DNA of 7,618 nucleotides from an uncultured Eubacteriales bacterium (GTDB lineage: Bacteria > Bacillota > Clostridia > Oscillospirales > Oscillospiraceae), in assembly GCA_902465435.1 (NCBI GenBank), contig CABQNH010000055.1, forward strand, positions 1 through 7,618, in the 5' to 3' direction. Numbering within the stretch: the stretch's first letter is position 1; each line of letters starts with the position of its first letter. Under the pieces are notes generated by a model. The model had not been told where the DNA came from. It was given only the letters and a program-made list of their open reading frames with translations, and ran no database searches. Position numbers and translations under genes: made by a program. Of the stretch, positions 1-5,615 are shown one piece after another.

Positions 1-828
1 CAGAAGATGTACCACGAGATCAGCCCGGAGACCGGCGAATTCATCGACTTCATGATCGACCATGAGCTGATGGATTTGCAGAACAAGCCGGGCAAGGCCT
101 CCACCGGCTATATGACGAGCCTGCCCAGCCTGAAAGCGCCCTTTGTGTTCTCCTGCTTCAACCACACGATCTTCGATATGCAGGTGCTGACGCACGAGCT
201 GGGGCACGCCTTTGCGGGCTATATGGCCATGCGCAGCCAGCCCATTTCGGACTACTACAGTGAATCCACCGACATTGCGGAAATTCACTCCATGTCCATG
301 GAGCAGTTTGCCTATCCCTATGCCGAGTGGTTCTTCGGCGATCAGGCGGATAAATTCCGCTTTGCCCATCTGCAGGAGGCCATTACCTTCGTGCCCTTCG
401 GCGTGGCAGTGGACGAATTCCAGCATATCTGCTATGCGCATCCCAAGCTGACGCCGAAGGAGCGGACGTATCAGTGGCATCTGCTGGAGGAAAAGTACAT
501 GCCGTGGCGCAAGTACGACAACGATCCCTTCATGGAGTGCGGTGGCTACTGGTATCATAAGCTGCACATCTACCTCTATCCCTTCTACTATATCAACTAT
601 ACGCTCACCACGATGGGCGCAATGGAGTTCAAGAGGAAATACGCCGAAAATAAGGGGGCGGCCTGGCAGGATTATCTCAAGCTCTGCAAGACCGGTGGGA
701 GCCGCAGCTATCTTGAAACACTGCGCTATGCAAATCTGGCCAACCCCTTTGAGGCCGGTTCCGTCGAGCGCGCCTGCGGCTACGCGGAGAAAATTCTGCT
801 CGCGCAGATCGCCGAGCAGAAGCCGTGA
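1..828 (+). CDS. M3 family zinc oligoendopeptidase, C-terminal part (5' end outside window)
   Basis: Cytosolic zinc metallopeptidase of the M3 (thimet/oligoendopeptidase F-like) family, which cleaves short peptides. The reading frame is open from base 1, so the gene begins upstream; about 275 codons are visible of the roughly 560 usual for this family. Counting from the Met at base 7, the zinc motif HELGH lies at residues 63-67 (His63, Glu64, His67). The glutamate-rich stretch near residues 92-100 (AEIHSMSME) should supply the third zinc ligand. The segment at 178-200, rich in Gly, His and Tyr (GGYWYHKLHIYLYPFYY), matches the substrate-binding His/Tyr region near the C-terminus of M3 enzymes. 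The stop is TGA at 826-828, followed at once by a long palindrome (836-867). The gene appears intact up to its stop, unlike what follows. Family assignment is firm; substrate is unknown. Confidence 0.93.
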   Translation, partial: QKMYHEISPETGEFIDFMIDHELMDLQNKPGKASTGYMTSLPSLKAPFVFSCFNHTIFDMQVLTHELGHAFAGYMAMRSQPISDYYSESTDIAEIHSMSMEQFAYPYAEWFFGDQADKFRFAHLQEAITFVPFGVAVDEFQHICYAHPKLTPKERTYQWHLLEEKYMPWRKYDNDPFMECGGYWYHKLHIYLYPFYYINYTLTTMGAMEFKRKYAENKGAAWQDYLKLCKTGGSRSYLETLRYANLANPFEAGSVERACGYAEKILLAQIAEQKP

Positions 829-835
829 GGCTTCT

Positions 836-867
836 CAGCGTGTCAAAAAAACTTTTTTGACACGCTG
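836..867. repeat. Perfect 15-bp inverted repeat (hairpin) after the peptidase gene
   Basis: Arms 836-850 and 853-867 are exact reverse complements separated by two bases (AC). The arm reads CAGCGTGTCAAAAAA. It begins 7 bases after the peptidase stop codon, so it could act as a transcription terminator. However, the A and T runs lie inside the stem at the loop side rather than after it, so it is not a classic intrinsic terminator. It forms the left edge of the larger palindromic element at 836-965. Confidence 0.85.
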
Positions 868-965
868 GCAGACTTCAAGAAAGTTCGGAAGGCAAGAAAC
901 CCGCGCCTGTAGGCGTACATAGGTACGGTAGGGCGCGAGTTTCGAAGCAAGTCAAAACAATACGA
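836..965. repeat. Compact palindromic intergenic element (REP/MITE-like)
   Basis: The 130-base stretch has two structured parts. The left is the perfect hairpin at 836-867. The right is a compound stem: GAAAC (896-900) pairs with GTTTC (939-943), CGCGCC (902-907) pairs with GGCGCG (932-937) with one mismatch between these blocks, and inside it CGTAC (914-918) pairs with GTACG (923-927) around ATAG. The sequence GTCAAAA recurs near both sides (842-848 and 951-957). From memory it resembles a dispersed intergenic repeat of gut Oscillospiraceae, but only one copy is visible here, so the repeat status is inferred. Its right edge abuts the truncated acetyltransferase, which suggests that its arrival, or recombination at it, removed the 5' part of that gene. 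Confidence 0.6.
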
Positions 966-967
966 TC

Positions 968-1222
968 TTGCCGGAGATCGGCTACCATATCGCCAAGGCG
1001 TATCAAAATCAGGGGTATGCAAAAGAGGCTGCACAGGCCGTCAGGGATTGGACGTTTGCAAACACGACGTTTGGCGCGGTGTACTCTTACATGAAAAAGG
1101 CAAATGCCCGGTCCTCCGCCGTTGCCCGCGCCAATGGTATGGCCTTGCTGGACGAGTTTACCGACGACGAGGACGAGCAAACGGTCGTATACGGGATCCG
1201 TCGTGAAGAAAGCGAGAGACAT
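968..1222 (+). pseudogene. GNAT N-acetyltransferase, 5'-truncated, fused in frame to the next gene
   Basis: About 85 codons encode the C-terminal half of a RimJ/RimL-like GNAT acetyltransferase. EIGYHIAKAY is the strand and helix before the acetyl-CoA pyrophosphate loop, QNQGYA (residues 12-18 from the TTG at 968) is the loop motif (Q-x-x-G-x-A), and YSYMKKANARSS is the following strand-helix of this clostridial subfamily. The conserved family ending VYGIRREE is followed by no stop codon. The N-terminal half (strands 1-3) is missing: upstream the frame runs into the palindromic element and meets a stop at 929-931. The only candidate start is TTG at 968, with no convincing ribosome binding site. 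It is most likely dead as an acetyltransferase, but it is in frame with the deaminase that follows. Confidence 0.8.
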
Positions 1223-1723
1223 ATGGATATATGGGAAAGGCTCTATGAGCGGGCGAAAAAAGAGTATCACCCGGAGGAGGTAAGCCCCTTTATCCAGGCG
1301 CATCATGTGGTATGTGCTTTGGAAAGCGAGGACGGAACGATCTATATGGGCTTTTGCATTGAGGCGTGCGGCGGTGTTATGAATCTATGCGCCGAGCGTG
1401 TCGCAGCATTGAATATGTATGTCAACAGCGGTCAAACGAAAATAAAGCGGTTGATTGCCTTCCGGGACAGAGCGCCGTATGGCGGCGGGAGCGGAATGCC
1501 CTGCGGTGCGTGCCGTGAATTTCTGTACCAGCTGAACGAGGAAAACGAAAGCATGGAGATCATGGTGGATTACGAAGGCAGGAAAACCGTTCCCCTCAGG
1601 GAACTGCTGCCGGGCTTCTGGGGCAAAGAACGCTATTCCGAATCTCATTCCATTGAGAACAACAATGATAGAACTGCCGCAGTAATCGAGGCTTCTGCGG
1701 AACGGGATGACGGTGAAATGTAA
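1223..1723 (+). CDS. Cytidine/blasticidin-S-type deaminase
   Basis: Small zinc-dependent nucleoside deaminase of the cytidine deaminase-like superfamily, which hydrolyses the amino group of cytidine or a related base. From the ATG at 1223 the domain begins MDIWERLYERAKK, the usual start of this clostridial family. The first motif is CAE with Cys56 and Glu58 (proton shuttle); the second is PCGACRE with Cys94 and Cys97. Three cysteine zinc ligands plus Glu is the cytidine deaminase/blasticidin deaminase arrangement, rather than the His-type of dCMP or guanine deaminases. The conserved domain ends near WGKERY (about residue 138). The last 28 residues, including IENNNDRTAAV, look unlike the family and probably come from a recombination junction. 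The ribosome binding site before 1223 is weak (purine-rich GCGAGAG). Because the GNAT fragment upstream is in frame without a stop, the product could also be made as one 251-residue fusion from TTG at 968. Substrate is undetermined. Confidence 0.83.
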   Translation: MDIWERLYERAKKEYHPEEVSPFIQAHHVVCALESEDGTIYMGFCIEACGGVMNLCAERVAALNMYVNSGQTKIKRLIAFRDRAPYGGGSGMPCGACREFLYQLNEENESMEIMVDYEGRKTVPLRELLPGFWGKERYSESHSIENNNDRTAAVIEASAERDDGEM

Positions 1724-1725
1724 TG

Positions 1726-2007
1726 GATGGAGAAGCCGTCCTTGTACATGAAAAAAATCATCTGCACATATTCGCTGACCGCTTCATCCACGATGAGCTG
1801 GTTTTTGTTCTCCGGCGATTTCATGTAGCCGTAAGGCGCGAACGAGCCGACGAACTCACCGCTCTTCTGCTTGACTTCCAGACTGCTTCGGATTTTCATG
1901 GAGATGTCCTTGCAGTAAGAATCGTTAATCAAGTTTTTGAACGGGATAACAAAGGAGTCGGACTGCGGATCACCGGTCAGACTGTCATACGCATCATTGA
2001 TTGCGAT
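1726..2007 (-). pseudogene. Large serine recombinase (Tn4451/TndX-like), internal fragment
   Basis: The minus strand carries about 94 codons of a large serine site-specific recombinase, the type that excises and inserts clostridial integrative elements. Reading from base 2007 down, it starts at IAINDAYDSL, the end of the catalytic resolvase domain. It then passes through FVIPFKNLINDSYCKDIS and the KIRSSLEVK linker, and enters the recombinase domain (GEFVGSFAPYGYMKSP, then NQLIVDE, then MYKDGFSI). The catalytic serine region and the whole C-terminal zinc-ribbon and coiled-coil part are absent. Family-like sequence stops abruptly at 1726, just past the deaminase stop at 1723, and at about 2008, where an unrelated plus-strand fragment begins. 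A TTG at 1930-1932 could start an open frame, but this is a remnant of a former mobile element and not a working gene. Confidence 0.82.
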
Positions 2008-2008
2008 G

Positions 2009-2203
2009 CAGGACAGATACGGAAGACCTTATGGCTGGGGTGTCGCAGAGTATGCGACGCCGGAAGAACTTTTCGGGTACGACCTTATCACATCTGCATA
2101 TCAGCGAGACCCGCAGGAATCCAAAGAGCGCATGATGCAGCATCTTTCCTCCATCCTGCCGGGTACGCCTGTACAGCAGCTTACGAAGATATTGAAAGGA
2201 TAA
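2009..2203 (+). pseudogene. C-terminal fragment of an unrecognised protein
   Basis: The frame is open from an ATG at 1937, but bases up to 2008 belong to the recombinase remnant on the other strand. The family-like part therefore starts at QDRYGRPYGWGVAEYATPEE and runs to a TAA at 2201-2203. About 64 residues remain, with composition and helix pattern of a genuine protein: an aromatic Gly-rich strand, then amphipathic helices (DPQESKERMMQHLSSIL). The ending KILKG and tight spacing to the flavodoxin start (6 bases) suggest it was once the upstream partner in an operon with flavodoxin. I do not recognise the family with confidence; an AlkZ-like winged-helix protein is a faint possibility that I cannot support from motifs. 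Confidence 0.5.
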
Positions 2204-2209
2204 AACACC

Positions 2210-2688
2210 ATGAGCAAGAAACTTGTAGCATATTTTTCTGCGTCCGGCGTGACCGCGAAGGTTGCCGAGACGCTGGCAGAGGCAATCGGCGCGGACATCT
2301 TTGAGATTGAGCCGAAGGTGCCTTATACGGAAGCTGATCTGAACTGGATGGACAAAAAGCCCGCAGCACGATTGAGATGAACGATCCTGCCTCTCGTCCT
2401 GAGATTGCCGCGAAGCGGGATAACTTGAAGGACTACGATACCATCTTTGTGGGTTTCCCGATCTGGTGGTATGTCGCGCCGACGATTATCAATACATTCC
2501 TTGAGAGCTATGACCTGACCGGCAAGACGATCATCCCGTTTGCGACCTCCGGCGGAAGCGGCATTGGCAAGACGAACGAGCGGCTTATGCCGAGCTGCAA
2601 AGGCGCAAAGCTGCTGGATGGAAAAGTCTTCAAACACAGTGTCGGGCATAATGAACTGGCGGCGTGGGTTGAAGGACTTGGACTTTAA
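2210..2688 (+). pseudogene. Flavodoxin, interrupted by a one-base frameshift
   Basis: Flavodoxin-like FMN protein, a small cytosolic electron carrier or NAD(P)H-dependent reductase relative. The ATG at 2210 has a ribosome binding site GAAAGGA (2194-2200). The N-terminal part reads KKLVAYFSASGVTAKVAE, with the FMN phosphate loop SASGVT, and continues to NWMDKK. After codon 2357-2359 the family-like sequence moves to another frame: RSTIEMNDPASRPEI starts at 2362 and continues through IFVGFPIWWYVAPTIINTF and FATSGGSGIGKTNE to TAA at 2686-2688. The original frame stops at 2378-2380. Joined, the two parts give about 158 residues, the normal family length, so exactly one base seems missing at about 2360 (family residue Ser between KK and RST). 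A -1 slip on AAAAAG would also restore the frame, giving KK-A-RST. It is most simply a recent frameshift mutation or sequencing error. Confidence 0.85.
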
Positions 2689-2726
2689 GGGACAGACAAA
2701 TCGGAATTTGACGGAGGAAACACAAA

Positions 2727-3452
2727 TTGAAGCTTGAAGAATATGGGAAGGAAAACAATAGCATTATAGTGATGCTGCATGGAGCAAATTTTGTGCATTG
2801 CTATGGTAGGCAATATTCGCTCGCTAATTCTTTTCACATTATCGTACCCCATATCATGGGATTTGGAGATGAAGCGGGCAGAATCTTTTACACGGATACG
2901 TGTTGTGCCGAACTTGTAAACATGATAAGAAGCCTCAACAAAAAAGTTTTACTGGTGGGATTTTCATTGGGTGCGCAACTTGCTTTCAAGCTCGTATCGG
3001 AATATCCGGAATTATTTTATTCTGCCATAATCGTCAGTCCGTGGCTGAACAAAACGGAATCTTCATTAGCGGAAGTTATGAAAATGAATGAAAAGCAATT
3101 TGCTTCATTCAAGAAAAAGTGGCTTTGTAATATCATAGGCATGATGAATGGACTTCCCAGAGAGCCGAGAAAAAAATTTGTTCATCAGATGCAGAATGTT
3201 AAGATTGATACTATTCGTAATTCCGTGAATAATGGCATAACATTTGAAAGCGAACCGGACTTTGCCAAAGTGCCAATTCCTATTATTGCGTTGGCCGGAG
3301 GAAAAGAACCAAAAGAAGTAATGGACAGCGTCAAACGAATGGCTGAGATCAATCCGAATTGTCGGTGTGAGATATGGGATAAGGCTGCTCACAATATTCC
3401 GCCGATGTTTGCAAAAAGATTCAACCAGTTGATTTTAGACACGGTGCAATAA
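2727..3452 (+). CDS. Alpha/beta hydrolase
   Basis: Predicted 241-residue cytosolic alpha/beta hydrolase; the substrate cannot be read from the sequence. The TTG start at 2727 is chosen because GGAGG at 2713-2717 sits 9 bases upstream and the family-like sequence begins at once (KLEEYG). The oxyanion-hole motif MLHG is at residues 16-19, the nucleophile elbow GFSLG at 78-82 (Ser80), and the catalytic His is His222 in KAAHN. At the usual acid position the motif is ALAGGKE (188-194), so Glu194 or a nearby residue would replace Asp. There is no signal peptide or membrane segment. It lies 38 bases after the flavodoxin, same strand, probably co-transcribed. Its base composition is visibly more A+T-rich than the flanking peptidase and hcp genes, with many AAA/ATT codons, which suggests acquisition from another source. 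It appears intact. Confidence 0.82.
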   Translation: MKLEEYGKENNSIIVMLHGANFVHCYGRQYSLANSFHIIVPHIMGFGDEAGRIFYTDTCCAELVNMIRSLNKKVLLVGFSLGAQLAFKLVSEYPELFYSAIIVSPWLNKTESSLAEVMKMNEKQFASFKKKWLCNIIGMMNGLPREPRKKFVHQMQNVKIDTIRNSVNNGITFESEPDFAKVPIPIIALAGGKEPKEVMDSVKRMAEINPNCRCEIWDKAAHNIPPMFAKRFNQLILDTVQ

Positions 3453-3485
3453 ATTCCAGTTTAACGAACAGGCGATGATGAACGC

Positions 3486-3704
3486 ATGAAAATCCTACAT
3501 GAACTTTCTTGGCTATGGGAAACGCTGGGCATTGCACTTGTGGCTGCGGCTGTTTGCACGGCTTGTGCCGCGCTGATCTGCAAAGCAGCGAAGAAGAACC
3601 TCGGCAGAAAGGTGTTGGCTGTCATAGGGGCTGCTGCATTTGTGGGCGCGATTCTGGCGGTCATTCTGATTCCTTCCACGGGACAATCCGTTCAATCTGA
3701 CTGA
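3486..3704 (+). CDS. Small two-helix membrane protein
   Basis: This is a 72-residue open frame with two hydrophobic segments: residues about 13-33 (TLGIALVAAAVCTACAALIC) and about 44-63 (VLAVIGAAAFVGAILAVILI), separated by a basic loop (KAAKKNLGRK). This predicts a hairpin in the cytoplasmic membrane with the loop probably inside. A weak AGGCGA lies about 11 bases before the ATG. No family is recognised. From about base 3676 its coding bases overlap, on the opposite strand, the start of an IS5-type transposase remnant. The last nine residues (STGQSVQSD) are therefore probably an accidental tail created when the insertion sequence cut the original gene. It could be a real small protein with a truncated end, or a fragment of a larger membrane protein. 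Confidence 0.45.
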   Translation: MKILHELSWLWETLGIALVAAAVCTACAALICKAAKKNLGRKVLAVIGAAAFVGAILAVILIPSTGQSVQSD

Positions 3705-3777
3705 GAAATTCTTTTTTCTTCGTCCGCACCTGTGCCAATTCGTCACGGAATGCGGAAATCGTCATCTGTTTATCCAT
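3661..3777 (-). pseudogene. IS5-family transposase, N-terminal remnant
   Basis: On the minus strand an ATG at 3775-3777 opens a 38-codon frame beginning MDKQMTISAFRDELAQVRTK and continuing KKEFLSQIERIVPW. This is the characteristic N-terminus of IS5-group transposases from gut Firmicutes, where the following residues would normally be GEW and the DUF772-type domain. Here family likeness ends at the Trp (about 3676), and the frame stops at 3661-3663 (KESE then TGA). The DDE catalytic domain is missing, so this is the 5' stub of an insertion sequence whose remainder was deleted. It was recognised from memory of the family, without alignment. The stub overlaps the C-terminal codons of the membrane peptide on the other strand. 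Confidence 0.6.
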
Positions 3778-3836
3778 AAGTTTATTCTATCACGCTTGGC
3801 GGTATCTGGCACTTTTTTCTGTGCGGTATTGCCCTA
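3778..3836 (-). mobile_element. Likely non-coding left end of the decayed IS5-type element
   Basis: Upstream of the transposase stub on the minus strand lies a short A/T-mixed leader. GTGCGGTATTGCCC at 3821-3834 is a plausible terminal inverted repeat, read GGGCAATACCGCAC from the IS end. A related GCGGTAT occurs at 3799-3805. No matching opposite end is visible because the rest of the element is gone, so the boundary is inferred. Confidence 0.3.
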
Positions 3837-3914
3837 AAACAGAATGGATACGTTTCAAATGAAAATGCTTATAATTGTTTTCCCGTTTTGACGGTTACGG
3901 ACTTTATTGACAGC

Positions 3915-3966
3915 CTGAGACGCAGCCCCACGCTGCCGCAATGGCAGCGTGGGGCTGCGTCCTCAG
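3915..3966 (-). terminator. Long GC-rich hairpin downstream of hcp
   Basis: Arms 3920-3937 and 3943-3960 are perfect 18-bp reverse complements (left arm ACGCAGCCCCACGCTGCC) around a GCAAT loop. Beyond a single bulged C at 3961 the stem extends by five pairs (CTGAG 3915-3919 with CTCAG 3962-3966). It lies about 58 bases past the hcp stop on the minus strand, the right place for the operon's terminator. No U-run follows on either strand, so termination would not be classically intrinsic; it may instead protect the mRNA 3' end or be a dispersed palindromic repeat. The structure is certain, the role is inferred. Confidence 0.6.
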
Positions 3967-4024
3967 ATGACCGGCCAAGCTCGTCTGGAAGAGATGTCTC
4001 TCGCCGCCCCTTCTTCCGCTTCCA

Positions 4025-5614
4025 TCAGAGGTTCTTCAAGTCCTCCTCCGGCGTGGTAATGGGCGCGATTCCGAAGTTATCTACGAGATAGTTCAGCACG
4101 CCCGGCGAAAGAAACGCCGGCAGCGTGGGGCCGAGCCGAATGTTTCGTATTCCCAAATGCAGCAGGGTCAGCAGGATGCACACGGCCTTCTGCTCATACC
4201 ATGAGAGCACCATCGACAGCGGCAGATCATTCACGCCGCAGCCGAACGCTTCTGCAAGCGCGAGGGCAATTTGGATAGCGCTGTAAGCGTCGTTGCACTG
4301 TCCAATGTCCATCAGGCGCGGCAAGCCGCCGATCGTGCCGAGATTCAGGTCGTTGAAGCGATATTTGCCGCAGGCAAGGGTCAGTACCACGGAATCGGCA
4401 GGCGTTTTTTTCACAAACTCCGTATAGTAGTTGCGGCCGGGACGCGCGCCGTCACAGCCGGCAACCAGGTAGAAGTGCTTGATCTTACCGGTCTTCACCG
4501 CCTCGATGATTTGATCTGCCGCACCTAACACCGCGCCGCGTGCAAAGCCGGTCATGACCGTGCTGCCGCCGTTGATGCCGGTAAACGCCTTGTCCTCGGA
4601 ATAACCGCCCAGCTCCAAGGCCTTCTCGATGACCGGGGTAAAGTCCTTGTCCTCGCCGATGTGGGGGATTCCGGGATAGGATACCATCGCCGTGTTGAAC
4701 ACGCGATCCGAATAGCTTGCCTTCGGCGGCATCAGGCAGTTGGTGGTGAACAGCACCGGTGCGGGAAGCGCTGCAAATTCCTTTTGCTGGTTCTGCCACG
4801 CCGTGCCGAAGTTTCCCTTGAGATGCGAATATTTTTTCAGCTCGGGATAGCCGTGTGCGGGGAGCATTTCCCCGTGCGTGTAGATATGGATTCCCTTCCC
4901 CTCAGTCTGCTCCAGCAGCAGCTTGAGGTCGTGAAGGTCGTGGCCGGAGATGACGATAAACGGCCCCTTCTCCACCGTCAGAGGAACGGTAACCGGCGCG
5001 GGCGTGCCGTAGCTTTTGGTGTTGGCTCTGTCAAGAAGCGCCATGCATTTGAGGTTCTTCTCGCCAACCTCCATAACAACGGGCAGCAGCTTGTCCATGC
5101 CCCAATCCTCGCCCACAGCAAAGAGCGCCCTGGCAAAAAAGCGGTTGACCTCCTCGTCGGTATAGCCCAGCACCATGGCGTGATGCGCATAGGCCGCCAT
5201 ACCGCGCACACCGAAGAGGATAAGCGCCTTGAGGCTGCGTACATCCTCCTGTGCGGTCCAGAGCCGTTCCATATCGTAATCCTCGGTTCGTCCGCATGCG
5301 GAGGGGCAGGCGGCGCAGTCCGGCGCAAGCCGCGCCTTTTCCGCGTGTACCCGGTCGATCTGCTCACGAATGGTATTTTCGTTGAAGTTCACATTTGTGA
5401 CGGTGGTAAACAGCCCTTCGATCATCACGCGCCAGGTATCTTCGCTCGTCTCCGCTTCGTTGCCCGTCGCCCGTGCCAGTCCGATGAGCGCTCCTGTCAA
5501 TTCATCCTGAAGCTTCGCGGTATCGGCAGTCTTGCCGCAAACACCCACATTTCCCGTGCAGCCGGTGCAGCCCGCCGTCTGCTCACACTGAAAACAAAAC
5601 ATCCTTCGATTCAT
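4025..5614 (-). CDS. hcp: Hydroxylamine reductase / hybrid cluster protein
   Basis: Hcp is a cytosolic Fe-S protein with a hybrid [4Fe-2O-2S] cluster, reported to reduce hydroxylamine and, in enteric bacteria, NO; it protects anaerobes against nitrosative stress. The protein is 529 residues, close to the usual 530-550. The N-terminal FeS motif has Cys7, Cys10, Cys19 and Cys26, with an extra Cys16. Hybrid-cluster ligands are all found: His225 (SGHD), Glu249 (HGEMLPAHGYPE), Cys293 (NCLMPP), Cys387 (GCDGARPGR), Cys415 (ACGKYRF), Cys440 (GQCNDAYSA), Glu474 and Lys476 (WYEQK). The ATG at 5612-5614 is preferred over one at 5639-5641 because GGGGAG sits 6 bases upstream and family sequence starts there. 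It begins one base after the TAA of the ferredoxin gene, implying one operon with translational coupling. Confidence 0.96.
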   Translation of the reverse strand: MNRRMFCFQCEQTAGCTGCTGNVGVCGKTADTAKLQDELTGALIGLARATGNEAETSEDTWRVMIEGLFTTVTNVNFNENTIREQIDRVHAEKARLAPDCAACPSACGRTEDYDMERLWTAQEDVRSLKALILFGVRGMAAYAHHAMVLGYTDEEVNRFFARALFAVGEDWGMDKLLPVVMEVGEKNLKCMALLDRANTKSYGTPAPVTVPLTVEKGPFIVISGHDLHDLKLLLEQTEGKGIHIYTHGEMLPAHGYPELKKYSHLKGNFGTAWQNQQKEFAALPAPVLFTTNCLMPPKASYSDRVFNTAMVSYPGIPHIGEDKDFTPVIEKALELGGYSEDKAFTGINGGSTVMTGFARGAVLGAADQIIEAVKTGKIKHFYLVAGCDGARPGRNYYTEFVKKTPADSVVLTLACGKYRFNDLNLGTIGGLPRLMDIGQCNDAYSAIQIALALAEAFGCGVNDLPLSMVLSWYEQKAVCILLTLLHLGIRNIRLGPTLPAFLSPGVLNYLVDNFGIAPITTPEEDLKNL

Positions 5615-5615
5615 C

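Larger units (their letters stand above)
3705..4024. other. Gene-poor stretch between the membrane peptide and hcp
   Basis: This 320-base interval holds the IS5-type stub and its leader (to about 3836), then about 78 bases of A+T-rich sequence in which I see no gene (3837-3914), then the long hairpin at 3915-3966, and about 58 bases to the hcp stop codon. The plus-strand open frame at 3888-4091 runs through the hairpin and into the antisense of hcp, and is not convincing. Confidence 0.6.

Noticed and set aside
836..867. Hairpin as a standard intrinsic terminator of the peptidase gene
   Set aside because: The T-run is inside the stem rather than after it, so I list it as a repeat; a role in termination remains possible.
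1723..2304. Plus-strand frame of 193 codons across the recombinase fragment and into the flavodoxin
   Set aside because: It is antisense to the recombinase remnant, then out of frame with two better-supported plus-strand genes; there is no family likeness.
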